Positions 9,673 to 21,147 of a stretch of 64,000 nucleotides of DNA are shown here, in pieces. This stretch comes from Heligmosomoides polygyrus polygyrus. Its lineage: Eukaryota; Nematoda; Chromadorea; Rhabditida; Heligmosomidae. The DNA is taken from assembly GCA_947396885.1 (NCBI GenBank), contig OX377201.1, positions 27,443,923 through 27,507,922 on the forward strand. Reading direction: 5' to 3'. Under the pieces are notes generated by a model that ran no database searches, was not told where the DNA came from, and was given only the letters and a program-made list of their open reading frames with translations. Positions within the stretch are counted from its first letter, which is position 1; each line of letters begins with the position of its first letter. The translations under genes and the position numbers were made by a program.

Positions 9673-10984
9673 CAGGGTGGCTGAAAAGTTCGGGCAATTT
9701 TTTGTGGTACTACTTTTGGCTTTGAAATTGAAGTTTTTGGTTGTTTCTGTTGCTTCCGTTGTATTCCTCGCGCAATTTTGATCTAGAATGTGTTGCTCCA
9801 TTTTTCTTATCTTCAGTTGTGATTGTGATATGTTTCGTGAAAGTCAACGTGTCACCGTCGTCGAGTTGCACAAGGCGGGAATGGAGACCGCGGTCATGGT
9901 TCGGACAACCGGCTTCAAACAAAGGATCGCCTACAAGACTGTAAAGCGCTACAAGGAGACTGGCGGAACCTCGGAGCGTCCCTGCAGCGGCCGCCCACCA
10001 CAGCGACAACACGGAGAACATCAACAAGGTTCGTTGTCGCATTCGCCGCAATTCTGAGGTGTCCATGAAAAAGATGGCTATGGATCCCGGGATCAGTAGA
10101 GAAGGAGTCTGACATATTGCCAGGAGAAAGCCGGGATTACGCACTACAAAGTCGCTCGCATTCACTTTCTCAACGACGAAATGAAAGCTGAGAGGTTGAG
10201 GAAATGCAGGCGAAGGCGTCGGCTGGTCGGCGGTAGTCACTTGTGGAGGATGCTGTTCACCGACGAGAAGATATTCGCGGTCCAGCCGGTTCACAACCGT
10301 CAGAAACGCCGGCAACTGCTCAAGAAGGGTCAGCAGAAGACGACAACAGCAAGGACCATCAGCCGCAGTCATTTTCCAGCCTCGGTGATGCTTTGGGGTG
10401 GGATATGCGCTACCGGAAAGACGCCACTGGTCTTCATGAGTGCAACGTCAAAATGAACGCCACCAGCTACCAGCAACGTGTCCTCCGCGACGTACTGGAC
10501 CCGTGGGCGACGTACCATTTTCACGAAACTGGATTTTCTCCTCAGCAGGACTGCGCATTCCGCCAAATCCACGATTGCCGTTTGCGAGGAGCTCTTCCCA
10601 GGCTTTTGGAGCAAGGACATCTAACCATCCAACTCGCCTGATCTCAACCCGATGGATATTCGGTGTGGTCAGTCATGGAGCAGAAGATCTCTACTACAAG
10701 ATACGCCACTGTTTAGCGGCTAAAAGCGGCGTTGATGCAGTCCTGAGACGAGATTACAGCGGATCAGTGTGCGACCATCGACATCGACTTCCCATAGCGA
10801 CCGCGAAAATGTATTGAAGCCAAAGTAGGCAATTTTGAGCACTTGTTGTGAATTCTTCTGTTGTATTCTGTTGTTATTGATCTAATGAAGTCGCTGTTAT
10901 TTGTGTTTGCAAATCTGTTTCGTTTATGTAATTTTTTCGTACCGCTGAAATACTTTGAAAAATTGCCCGAACTTTTCAGCCACC

Positions 10985-10987
<3 letters not shown>
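9673..10987 (+). mobile_element. Tc1/mariner-superfamily element with perfect 30-bp TIRs
   Basis: Both ends begin CAGGGTGGCTGAAAAGTTCG and continue GGCAATTTTT, 30 bp identical, directly flanked by TA. Length is 1315 bp, normal for a complete element. The internal transposase is frameshifted (see 9788-10800). Identical TIRs with a decayed transposase suggest either mobilisation in trans or fairly recent insertion. Confidence 0.9.
9788..10800 (+). pseudogene. Decayed Tc1/mariner-like transposase
   Basis: Fragments in several frames: an N-terminal helix-turn-helix region (RVTVVELHKAGMETAVMV, then YKTVKRYKETGGTSERPCSG, RPP), the region of the first catalytic Asp (MLFTDEKIFAVQPV), VMLWGGICATGKTPLVF, and a C-terminal stretch whose SPDLNP-type motif is readable only after a frame change near 10550-10640. 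At least three frame breaks and a stop near 10056 make it inactive. Subfamily (maT-like or other) is not decided because the Asp spacing cannot be read cleanly. Confidence 0.8.

Positions 10988-11063
<76 letters not shown>
10988..11063. repeat. (TA)n microsatellite
   Basis: About 75 bp of pure TA between two TIR elements. Long IY-repeat frames on both strands here are artefacts of the dinucleotide. Confidence 0.95.
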
Positions 11064-11066
<3 letters not shown>

Positions 11067-11416
11067 TGCGACCGGAAAGTATAGGGACACCAGCAAATTG
11101 TGTAATTCTGCTAGCTACCCAGAGGAATTGATCTGAAAAGTACACTATGAAATTCCTCACGGCAAGAAACATATATACGAAAGGAATGGGCAAAATCCCC
11201 CGAGGTGGCAAGGAACGGGAAAGGATCACGTGACGGGACCCTGTTTTTGAGTGACCAGAAAGTATAGGGACACCACCAAATAAGGTGCGCGGAGAAAGGT
11301 ACGTTGTTGAAAACTATTTTGCTATGCAATATACTGCCTCATAAATTGCTCATTGTAAGGATGGGTCGCGGATCGATGCTATCAATAGAGGAACAAGCTC
11401 AAATCAAGGCCCTCAG
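11064..11416 (+). mobile_element. 5' end of a Tc3-like transposon, cut by the assembly gap
   Basis: Starts right after TA with CACTGCGACCGGAAAGTATA; GACCAGAAAGTATAGGGACA at 11255 repeats the same motif 186 bp further in. Two spaced copies of the end motif are like the two transposase-binding sites in Tc3 ends. ATG at 11361 opens MGRGSMLSIEEQAQIKAL, which resembles the start of Tc3-type transposases. The frame runs into the N block, so completeness is unknown. Confidence 0.75.
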
Positions 11417-11616
11417 NNNNNNNNNNNNNNNNNNNNNNNNNNNNNNNNNNNNNNNNNNNNNNNNNNNNNNNNNNNNNNNNNNNNNNNNNNNNNNNNNNNN
11501 NNNNNNNNNNNNNNNNNNNNNNNNNNNNNNNNNNNNNNNNNNNNNNNNNNNNNNNNNNNNNNNNNNNNNNNNNNNNNNNNNNNNNNNNNNNNNNNNNNNN
11601 NNNNNNNNNNNNNNNN
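11417..11616. other. Assembly gap (200 N)
   Basis: Exactly 200 N, probably a placeholder of unknown true length. Frames reported through it are meaningless. It separates the Tc3-like start from the gypsy fragment. Confidence 0.98.
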
Positions 11617-13260
11617 CTTTCCACTGATTGGTTATTTTGGGACGCACAATGTCGTCTCGTAAAAGTACTAGGTCACCAGTGGAAAGCTCCGTGGGGCATA
11701 CCTCATGAAATTGATCGTATCCCGCCTTGTACAGTTTCGTCTTTTCTGCAATTTGGCGTCCTACTGCAATGATACGGTCTTTCAGACCAGCAGAGAATTG
11801 GTCCGCGAAGTTGTCTGTGGCGAATACGAGTGTGGACGGCAAATTGTGGACGATATCACACTATGTGATCGGGTTCCTTCCATGTATGACGAAAAATGGG
11901 GTATATCCTGTAGTTGAACTTTTACTGCAATTATAAGCAAACACAATCGGCTGAAGGAAGTCTGACCACAGGTCTCTGGCTTCTGAGCAATACGAAGTTA
12001 AGGAGTCATGAACAACCTTAACTATTTGCTCCACCTGACCATTAGCCTTATGGTTATAGCTAGTGGTAAACTTGTTCAAAATACCGAGAGTGGTGTTGAT
12101 TTTTGCAAAAATCTCACTGGTGTAATTTGACCCCCGATCTGAACTAACTCATTCGGGATGCCGTGCTTGGATATAACATCATTTATGATCGCTTTAACGA
12201 CTAATTCCGTCGTTTGATTCACGAGAGGAGTACAAATTACAAACTTGCTAAAAGCGCATACTGATATAGATATAAACCTATTTCCGTTTATACACTGTGG
12301 AAGAGGTCCGATTATGTCCGTATGAATACGCTCAAAAGGTCTTTGGGGAATTGGAAAACTTCCCAACTCCTCACGTATGATGTTTCCCGAAGGGGTTTTG
12401 ACTTTTTGGCAAAATGGACATGTGTTCACATATGTTGTGATATCTAGATATAAAGTTGGCCAATAATACTTAGGCCAGTTAGCCTTTTATCGCTGCATAG
12501 GTTTTTTCTATTCCTAAGTGAGATCCCATCAATGGATTGTCGTGGTGCGCAGAGATCACGACGTTTTGCATATGTGGGTTAGGAATCACAGTGCAGTCGT
12601 ACTACACGTTGTAAGTACAGACAGTCCAGAAGAACATGATTTTTATCAATCATCTGAAATTTCTTAGGGGGTTGATTAACCTTTCTCTGAAAAAATCTTA
12701 ATTACCTTCCCTATTCAGAATCCTGAGCTTTTCTAATGTCTTCCAAAGTGGGTAATAAGCATTGATGAATGGCGCAAACTTTGTTAATGGGGTAGCGGCT
12801 AAGAAAGTCATATAAGTTATTGTGTTTCCCAGCTCGATATGGTAACATCGAAAGCTTGTATGGAAATCTCGCATTTGGCAAGGCGGCCTACCAGATCTGA
12901 CCTGTGCATCAGAAATTTGAGGGATGCATGGTTAGTTACTAATGTTATCTTTGCGCTAGCTGCGCACGGGTGAAACTGTTTCAGTACAAAACTATGCCTA
13001 GCACTTTCAGTTCTATAATTGCGTAATATTTTCTCGTAAGTACTCACGAAGCTACTGTAGTGCCTTTAGTGTTCTGCGTTAGTTGGGAAATTTGTCTGAA
13101 CCAGGCAGGTATCTGGTAATAGATGCTCTAACATAAATGACGTGAGAGCGTCAAAGATGAAAAGACAAAAATTGTGGTCTGGACGAGTACCTGTTTCCGG
13201 TGTAAGAAGGTCTTTTCTGCGGTTTGGTATAGTTAATATGACATTCCTAGACATAAGAGC
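11617..13260 (-). pseudogene. Ty3/gypsy-type retrotransposon pol fragment
   Basis: Read right to left: an RNase H segment (LVTNHASLKFLMHRSDLVGR near 12900), then integrase with CPFC of the zinc finger, HTDIIGPLP (first Asp), SDRGSNYTSEIF visible in a second frame (second Asp), NGQVEQI (Glu), and a C-terminal DLVLLRDDIVRPK region. Stops and frame changes separate these blocks, so the copy is dead. No LTR, primer-binding site or gag is visible; the gap removes the 3' end. The order RNase H then integrase is what supports Ty3/gypsy. Confidence 0.8.
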
Positions 13261-13847
13261 GTTTTACAGTTGCGCAGTTAATGCGGACTGCCCACTGTAA
13301 CGGCAAGAAATACGAAGCTGTACCACGAAAGGGTTTTAAAGCTTGCGCATTCATTAACTAGGGCATCTGAGTGATGCTCGATACTTTATTCAGATAACTG
13401 CAAGATCCAGATTTGGTTATAGAAAACCCCAGATATGATTTCGGTCTCGAAAGATTCAACATCTTCGGATGCAAGCTCACATGAAAGCTTTGGGTGCGTT
13501 AAAAGCATTTATTGAAATTGCGCGTGAAGTCACCCCGCAATGGATTTCCAATTTTTTTGCGTCAATACGAAAAATGTCTAAACTAGCTGTGGCACCATTG
13601 TTTGGGTGTAATTTAGCTTTCATAAGCCAGCATTATCTTTATGGGAAGCACATCTTTTGTGCGAATGTAGATTCTTAGTTAGGTACATCCCGAAATTTTG
13701 CTGGGAAAGGCAGAAAGGGACAAGTGTTTATTAGAATTTCTGTATGAATTATATTATTTGATTTTATTGAAAAAATAGAAGCAAATAGCGCTGGTGAAGA
13801 GTTTGGACCGTTACAAGGTTAATCGCGTGCTGGCAAAACTATTGCTA
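13261..13847. other. No gene recognised
   Basis: May hold the eroded reverse-transcriptase part of the gypsy fragment, but no RT motif is readable. The + strand frame at 13469-13678 has no recognised domain. Confidence 0.35.
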
Positions 13848-13916
13848 GAGAAAGGATTCGAACTCTCGTTGTGCATTTTCTAGATGCGGGTGGTCCGGTT
13901 GCACTATGCACGTCTG
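13848..13916 (-). repeat. tRNA-like unit, family B, isolated copy
   Basis: On the minus strand the B-box-like GAGTTCGAATCCTTT follows an A-box-like TGCATAGTGCAA at ordinary tRNA spacing. No proper cloverleaf is evident, so it is a tRNA-derived repeat rather than a functional tRNA. Confidence 0.5.
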
Positions 13917-15454
13917 ATTTTGTTGCTGTCTAAAGTTTTGGTGACTAGGACAACGAGTATGACTTTTCTGAAATCAAAATCGAGCTTGTGAGTTCTTGCA
14001 AAAAATAAAAGGATGGAAAATCATCACCTTAGGTAGATCAACATTATTTTTGAAATGGGTTTGATTGAATAAAATTTGGCTTATGATTCTTGCGCAACCG
14101 TTATGGATGACACTGCTCAATTATGTTACTCAAACGCAAACGCATTGTTTAAACCTCGACTTTAGCAGGGCAAGAAACGGTGTTTACTACATTTTTAAAG
14201 GTATGTCAAAGCAGTTTAATACCTTGCTGTCTCTTTGAGAAGGAAGTACGAAAAGTTCTTGTCACGAGGAGGAAAACTGTAAAGGGAGGGTCATTCCGAC
14301 GCCAGACAACGTAAAATGAGCCCTATTCTGTGAGCCAAGTTTTTTTTTAAATTAACTTAGATAAGAGATTTTTTTGTAATGTAATTTAACTTAATGTATT
14401 TGTTTTCATTTTTTTTTATAATTTGACAGAATTTGGACATTTCATTAGGATTGACAAAAAAGGTGGTATCCACGTGAGAACTGTTTGCCTTTTATCACTT
14501 GTGTGAGGATTGGCTTGTTGTAGAATTACTGCATACTACAAAAAAACCATGCGAAAACACTGAAAATATCAACGTTTATGTTGCTTCATGACAATTTTCT
14601 TATTGCAATTTTTTTCTGTTTTGGAAATTGTAGAACATCCGAAAGATGCAAATTAATGAAAGTTGCTGCTGAAAAAATATATACTTGCAAGGAGTCAGAG
14701 GATTCTCAATTAGCTACGCTCCGTTTAGATGTTCATATAACAAAATTTTGGAAAAATCACTGATTTTACCAGAAAATATCATTAGTCTGAGATTGTTTAT
14801 GTTTGACAGGGAGATAATTTTATGTCTTTTGATTGCAAAATTTTTTTTCAGAGGTTCCTATTCTTCCTTAGCTTTACTTTAGTTTCGAAATAGGAATTCA
14901 GCGATTTTACCAAAGAATGTCAAATGCATAGCCTACTGAGGAGAGAAGTGAGGTGTTTTATAGAAAATCTCAATGAGAAAGTGTTTGCTAGATGCTAGAT
15001 TTCTTATTATTTGAGAAAAATAATGTTTTATGAAAATATTGTTCTAAATTTTTATTTGAATCATTGCAAAAAAATATGCCTCGTCGAGAATTGGAACTTT
15101 GGGTTGCACTAAAGTGATTTGTCACAGCGTCAGGATGGCTTGCTGTTTTCCTCTTCTTTTTAACCTAAAATAAAAGGAAAATATAGAAAAATCGTGAACC
15201 AGCTATTCGTCTATCATTCTTTATTTTTCGTGCAGTTTTACCGCACTTTGCTAATTGTTTTCAAAGAAATGATGCTTCAACAAAAAATTCATTTTCTAGT
15301 TAAACTTGAACCATTTGTAAAATTGTATTTGTATTTGTATTTTTTCCGCTCGATTCCAAATCAAAGTTCATATTTAGTGGTAGGTCACTTGGGCAGTACG
15401 CTTTCGAATTGTAAATGAATTATTCCCGGCAGACCTGACATTATCGAGTACATG
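13917..15454. other. AT-rich, no gene recognised
   Basis: Very AT-rich with frequent A and T runs. Short frames at 14578-14882 and 15194-15418 show no domain and have repetitive, AT-driven composition. Confidence 0.5.
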
Positions 15455-15537
15455 CAAAAATTATGTCTGTTGCACGATTCGAACCTACACAGCTTATTCT
15501 ACATGCCAGAGCTTTTACACTGTGCCACTGAGGCGTT
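15455..15537 (-). mobile_element. tRNA-derived SINE unit, family B
   Basis: On the minus strand the A box TGGCACAGTGTA and the B box GGTTCGAATCGTG are followed by ATAATTTTTGC. B-box position 15477 lies 123 bp from the next unit's B box, so the two form a tandem dimer. Confidence 0.65.
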
Positions 15538-15576
15538 AATTTGTCGATGTCGAAAATTCAGATGCCTTGGAGGCGT

Positions 15577-15660
15577 GGCAAAAATTATACCCATGGCGGG
15601 ATTCGAACCTTAGCCGCTTTTCTACAGTTTGTTCATCCCACTGCTCCACCTATGCGTCTT
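15577..15660 (-). mobile_element. tRNA-derived SINE unit, family B
   Basis: Minus strand: A-box-like TGGAGCAGTGGG, consensus B box GGTTCGAATCCC, then ATAATTTTTGC as in the neighbouring unit. Second member of the 15.5 kb dimer. Confidence 0.7.
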
Positions 15661-16464
15661 TAACGCTTTACGGTATAAAATAAAGTTTTGAATTTATTAA
15701 AAGTATTTACGGTGTAGTAGGTTTTGCTAAATCGGGCTTGAAATAGCTTTTGATTCATTGGAAAAATATATTTCAAAACAAAGAATGTGATTGAAATGAA
15801 TTGATTTTAGCTCATAGCAATGACTTTATAAAATTTTATTTAAAATTTTATTGGGTAAGACGCAGCAAAGCACAAATTGATCAAGAAACTGTTTTATGAA
15901 TATCGTGTTTTAAACAAAATTGTGATTTGGCGCTGTGAGAAGCAAAAATTATCGATTTTTTCCCCCGAGCATTGAGTGCACCGGTGTCGTAGTGGTGCGC
16001 GTGTGGTCACAGGGTCGGGTCTAGCCAAAAAAATTTCATACTACATTGATAAATATTTTGCCTTACACTCCTGATTAGTAGGTCATAAGTTTGCTTTCAG
16101 ATTCGGTCTTAAAATGCTTTTTTTCCACAGACAAAAATGTGAGATCGGGGATAAGTCGAAAAATTTCCGCGACCTGTTTGGTTTTTATTTGACTACGCCT
16201 TTAGGAAGATCAGTTGCGAATACTTCGTGTGGTGTACGTGCCACTAGAATTGCACGATCATTTAATTTAAGATGTCTGTTAAATAAATTTATTGGTTCCT
16301 TTTTTTATTTAGGGCCATGGGGCATTCCCTAGTGGTTCCCCATAGTCTATGAATAAAAGTTGCTGAGGTCTGTGTTCTGCACTGCTTGCTTCCTTCCCTT
16401 ATTCAGATAAGATACTAGACTGACCCTATGAAAACTTTGGAGCCTAAACTATTCGTGGGACAAA
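15661..16464. other. No gene recognised
   Basis: AT-rich. A possible + strand tRNA-like piece lies at 15978-16024 (GTCGTAGTGGTGCGCG ... GGGTCGGGTCTAGCC), too weak to call separately. Confidence 0.4.
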
Positions 16465-16549
16465 ATGCAAAAATTTATGTCTTAGCCGGGATTCGAACCT
16501 TCGAGTCGCTCGTGATGCCGCGGACGAAGCCCACTGCGCCTTATAGACA
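16465..16549 (-). mobile_element. tRNA-derived SINE unit, family B
   Basis: Minus strand: GGCGCAGTGGGC (A box), GGTTCGAATCCCGG (B box), then ATAAATTTTTGCAT. Its B box is 124 bp from the next unit's, again a dimer. Confidence 0.7.
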
Positions 16550-16589
16550 TATATGTGTTTTTCAAGTGCCCTGACGGTAATTGGGACGG

Positions 16590-16663
16590 AGCAAAAAAAA
16601 AATTTCGGCGTGTGATTCGAACCTCTCAGCTGCCCCTCTTCGCACTGCGCCATGAGGGTCGCA
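16590..16663 (-). mobile_element. tRNA-derived SINE unit, family B
   Basis: Minus strand: TGGCGCAGTGCG (A box), GGTTCGAATCAC (B box), then AATTTTTTTTTTGC and CCGTCCC, matching TTGCATTTTGTCCC after the previous unit. Confidence 0.7.
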
Positions 16664-16774
16664 CTATCCGCCTGGGGTTGTTCTCTGACGAGGTCTGATA
16701 ATTGTTTTTGAATTAAACAGTGATTTAATTGACGAACTCCTCCAGCTTTCTCTCTCGACTTCTTCTTTTGAAAA

Positions 16775-17120
16775 TTTAAAATGTCGGAAAATTTGAAAAT
16801 TTGAGAATTAAAAAAATCTGTTTTTAAAACTTTGAAATGTCTGAAAATTTGAAAATAAAAAATCTGCTTTTAAAAATTTAAAATGCCCGAAAAGTTTAAA
16901 ATTTTAAAGATTCGCTCTTTCAAAATTTAAAATGTCCGAAAATTTAAAAATTAAGAAATCTGTTTTTAAAAATTTGAAGAAAATGTTGCCTGAGTTTTGA
17001 AATTAAAAATTTCCGAAAATTTTGAAAATTTGAATAAAAATTAAATCCTTTAGGAAAAAATTAAAAAACTTAAACTTAAAAATTTAAAGATCTAAATTTG
17101 AAAATTTTTAAACATTTGAA
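16775..17120. repeat. Degenerate AT-rich tandem repeat
   Basis: Recurrent AAATGTCNGAAAATTTGAAAA and AAATCTGTTTTTAAA blocks with a period of roughly 60-70 bp, about five decayed units. No coding signal. Confidence 0.7.
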
Positions 17121-17639
17121 AATAGCCTAGAAACTATCCTTTTTAAAAACAATTTTTGTAATTTAAACTTTGGCGCTTTACCTGGTCTTGGATCTGTAAT
17201 AATTTGAGAAAGGGAAACAGCAGTGCTGCGGAGTGCTATGTCGCTCCTTTGTTCAGAACCATGCTGGCCTCTGCTCAGGACCATGGGGTCCTCCGACCCT
17301 GGTCCCTCTGTGTAATAAAGATAATGCATAAGGGATGTTGTTCTGTGATTCAGTGTTATCTCCGTGGGGGTCTTCTTGCGTGCTTCTGCTGCCGCAATCT
17401 CTAAGCGGTGGGTGGTAAGTGGGTCATGTGTGCCCAACACAGTCGTCGGCACAGCGCTATCTCACGGAGCATGGCCTCTGGACTGCTAGCGGGTCACAGC
17501 ATAGAGGGACAACACTATCTACCCTTTTTTTTTGTTTGCCAAGGCCTTTGGCGTTATGGTTAATGTCGACGAATGGCGAACGAGTCCTTTCACATTTCGG
17601 CAGAAGAAAATGTAAAATGTAAAATGAAATAAATTTAAA
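17121..17639. other. No supported gene
   Basis: Frames on both strands at 17108-17622 overlap one another and show no recognisable domain. Confidence 0.4.
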
Positions 17640-17965
17640 TTTTCGGCGTCTCGGCGTCTCTCGGAATCTCGGGAAGCGCGGCCAAGGAGGCTTAGAAAAC
17701 ATTTAAAAAATTATTTAAAAAATATGTTGCAAATCTCGGCGTCTCGGAATCTTGGCGGTTCTCGGAAGCGCGGCCAAGGATGATTACAAAATTATTTAAA
17801 ATAATAAAAAAATGCGCGGCGTCTCGGCGTCTCGAAATCTCGGAATCTCGACGTCTCTCGGAAGCGCTGCGAAGAATGCTTACAAAATTATTAAAAAAAA
17901 TAAAAAAAATGTGCAGCGTCTCGGCGTCTCGGAATCTCGGAATCTCGACGTCTCGGCGTTTACAT
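17640..17965. repeat. Tandem repeat alternating CTCGG-rich and AT-rich blocks
   Basis: Blocks built from GGCGTCTCGGAATCTCGG and GGAAGCGCGGCCAAGG alternate with AAAATTATTTAAAAAATA. Units start near 17643, 17736, 17818 and 17915, a period of about 82-97 bp, four partial copies. The inner GTCTCGG/ATCTCGG motif is itself repeated. Confidence 0.8.
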
Positions 17966-18682
17966 TGTATTACTAAAAAATATGGATCCAAAATTATATA
18001 GATATATTGTTACATTTTTAATGAAAGCCTGAAATGTGGGATCTCGTCGCCTGGACTGATATGTATTGAATAATAGTTAATTTAAATATATTTTTCGATT
18101 ATTTGTTTTTTTTCACATATTTACATATTAACATAAAAATATTCCTATGCCTGCAGTGCAATAGAAAGAGTCATCAGACTACAAACACTCACCCATCCGG
18201 TTGTGGACATCGGTCGTCGGGTGCCAGCGGGGTGTGGGGGATAATGATGGGTAATTAGCGATCGCTTAGTTAATCGAAATGAAGGAGAAAAAAATTTAAT
18301 CTAGAATCTATAAAAATCTCCCTGGGACCTCCATATCAGGTTAAAGGCTAGCTATTACCTCACCTGACAAATCCTACGGAGTTCTATTCATATTCCTAGA
18401 TTACAGTGCACACTATTCAGTATGGATATTTATTATCTTATAGCATACTGTATTAGAAGAAGGGGAAAGAGGGATGAGAGAGGTGAGAGGGCTGGCCGGC
18501 CCTCTCACAGGGAGCTGACGAGACCGGGCGGTCCTCCGGTGTGGGTGACGTAGACGTGACTGCTTTCGCAAGGAGCTGCTATCTCTAGTAGGTCGTCGCT
18601 ATCAATAGCAGGGGGCGTTGGCTTCGACGGTGCAGATTGGGTACAACCCGACAGATCAGAAATTTAGATTCGTGCGATTCAT

Positions 18683-18735
18683 AAACAGCATGAGTTGGAG
18701 GACACCCATGTGAGGTCCTCCAACTCATGCTGTTT
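18683..18735. repeat. Perfect 21-bp stem hairpin
   Basis: AAACAGCATGAGTTGGAGGA plus C (18683-18703) pairs perfectly with 18715-18735 across an 11-base loop. It could be the core of a small MITE or a chance palindrome. A microRNA precursor is unlikely without the usual bulges and longer stem. Confidence 0.7.
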
Positions 18736-18843
18736 ACCTTTTTTTACAATTGTGGAGTGGTGGTTCCACTTTGTATCCTTGCCATGACTGATAGATTTAG
18801 CCTAGCCGTAACTAACCTTGGTATTCTTCTTCAGATATCGTAT
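18736..18843. other. Spacer
   Basis: Nothing recognised. Confidence 0.4.
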
Positions 18844-19390
18844 ATACCATTTTCACTTCGAAACGGACACTCCTTTAAAGCCAGTCTAGAGCTTTGAAAT
18901 CAACGTGAACTCTTCCAGATTGAAATGTGCTTCTTCTACGAGAAACTAGAGACTCTCCAAAAAAGGTTAGAATAACTTTTTGTTCAAGGAAAATTTTAGC
19001 ATAACTTTCCCTGATGTTTCAATTCGTTTGGCCAATAACTGAACTCGTCGTTTGAAATTTTATAAGACTTCTTGAGCAACAGTAATGATTTATAGCTTAT
19101 TTTAAGGATCAGAAAGGCTGCTAGTTTTTTTTTGTGCTAAAAAAAAAAGATTGCACCATGCCTCGCCTAGGACGTCGCGAATTTTTTCGATTGCTTGCTT
19201 TTCAGCTTGCATGGAATTTGACTATCAATCAAATAAAAGTTGAAAGGCGAACTTTTGGAGTGCATAGCGCGATCTGACGAACGCAGGTTGTTCGGAAATG
19301 AGGGTGTTGTCTGCTCTTCTGACACTTTCTCTGTAATTGTGTTTGTTCTATGGACTTCGAATGAAGCAGTCATCCTATATGTCTACAGCA
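18844..19390. mobile_element. Foldback element family C, half copy
   Basis: Starts ACCATTTTCACTTCGAAACG, then follows the family interior (TCTCCAAAAAAGGTTAGAAT, CTTTTTGTTCAAGGAAAATT). The matching inverted end is absent. Complete copies lie at 43587, 57072 and 58912. Confidence 0.6.
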
Positions 19391-21147
19391 TTTGAAGGTC
19401 ACTTTGGTTTGAACAGCAGCAGTCGTGTAAACAATGCAATTTCTGCAGTTTTCATGCCAATCGGCGTGAAAACTGGAAAACAAAGGTTTACCGATTAAGT
19501 GGAAATACCGCTTTCTGTCCCAAGCAAGCTGTAACTGATTAAGGATGCCTTCTGAATAATAAATGCCTTAAATTAAAAAAGCAGATGTGCAAATTTCGGA
19601 CTCTTCGGACCTCGTGACCTGAGCGGGCAGCAACAAGGATGACGGGAGGACGGGAGAGGTAGCGACAGTGTTCAGCTATGAATAGATTTTACGGCGGTTT
19701 CCCACTTTTAATTGGATTCCATGTTTTGCACGGGCGACCAGTCGTTCCCGTCACAAACTGCAAGAGACCGTAGGAAATGTGGCACCAGTATTTCGCTTCG
19801 TAAACCAAGTTTCACACATTAATTAACTAGGTGGCAGTTAGTAGTAGTTTTAATTGATGATTTTTTCGTGCTAAGGTGGCTGATAATCACGGTTTGTGAT
19901 CAGTTTTAACTGAAAGCAGCAGGCATGTGTTCTTTTACTTCTGTTACCTCATCGCTTCCTCCGTGGATTTCTCTACCTTGAACCGGTTGCCGCCCCGTGT
20001 GTGAGGCTGTTAGTTAATCTAAATGGATGTACGGTACAAAGGTTCACCTACTTCCATTGACAGATATCTTCATCTAGTCCTTTAGACATTTATATGTATC
20101 TCATGAATCAATTGCTTGTTTTGTCCTCTTTTGTAAGTCCAATATAAAGTTTTTGTGCGACATTTCAAGTCAGGTAAATATAATGTTGTTGCGTTCGGAG
20201 ATGTGTATTACATAGCGCCGCTTTCGAGGTGGATTCAAAGTCCATTGGATAATACCCACGAACCAGAGGCCGCATTAATGTCCTAGCCTATAACCAGGAT
20301 TTAGTGACGCGTATTTTTCGATTCTTATTTCATGATGCAACGTAACTCTGCTTTAAATTTTCTACTAATGGAAAAGATCTCTCCGCTTCAGACAAAAAGG
20401 CAGTCCCAAGTTCTTACGCACAGAAAGTGAAACGGGAAGGCACTTAGCACTCAAAGAACGAATTACTAAAATTTAAAGCAGTCGGCTGGCAGAGCAAGCT
20501 GGCCAGAACTCCCACAAAGTTGAAGAATAATGCCTTGAGATCGCACAATACCGCAGGGGAACACCAAAGAAAGTATTTCAGGGTTACTCCTGCTATTTGC
20601 TGAAATACTAACAAGCTTCATAATTATGTATTGGGAAACATTTCATGATTGTGAAGCACGAAAATACATCAGGGCATTGGTATTGGTGTTACCTGGTTCA
20701 TTCAGAAGTGTCTTCCTGAATCTATTGTTTTTCCTCGTATAGGATATACTGAGCACTCAGTCCTTTGCCGAAAGCATTTGCTTTTCTTCCGACCCAGAAT
20801 ATAGACCCTTTGGAGCGGTCCGCGCAAATCGCAGTTAGCAATTCTCTCCAAAACTTGAGTTTCTCATAAAAAATAGTTGCCATACGGTGTTGTATGTTCC
20901 TTTGCGAGGCACTATGCAACTTACGCATGGACTTGTTCCACAGTGATTGGAACTGCTCTCCTGTTAGCTGTCTATAACAAGTTGCTCAAGTCGTTTTCTT
21001 GCAAGCTGGTTTTGTGGGAAACAATAGAGAACGATGAATAAAGCGCTTCGTTTGGCTATACCTATGAACCGGAATCCTTGTTCACCCGGCGCCAGCAACT
21101 GTGTTTCCTGCTCGGATCATAAAAGCAAATTGTTTGGTGGTTTCAGA
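19391..21147. other. No gene recognised
   Basis: Unique-looking sequence with only short frames (for example 20722-20928 minus), no splice-flanked exon and no recognised repeat. Confidence 0.5.

Noticed and set aside
10764..11229. Long Ile-Tyr repeat frames on both strands
   Set aside because: They are translations of the (TA)n tract and exist in every orientation; no coding meaning.
11304..11842. Frames running through the N block
   Set aside because: The gap is of unknown sequence and length; only the parts outside it are used.
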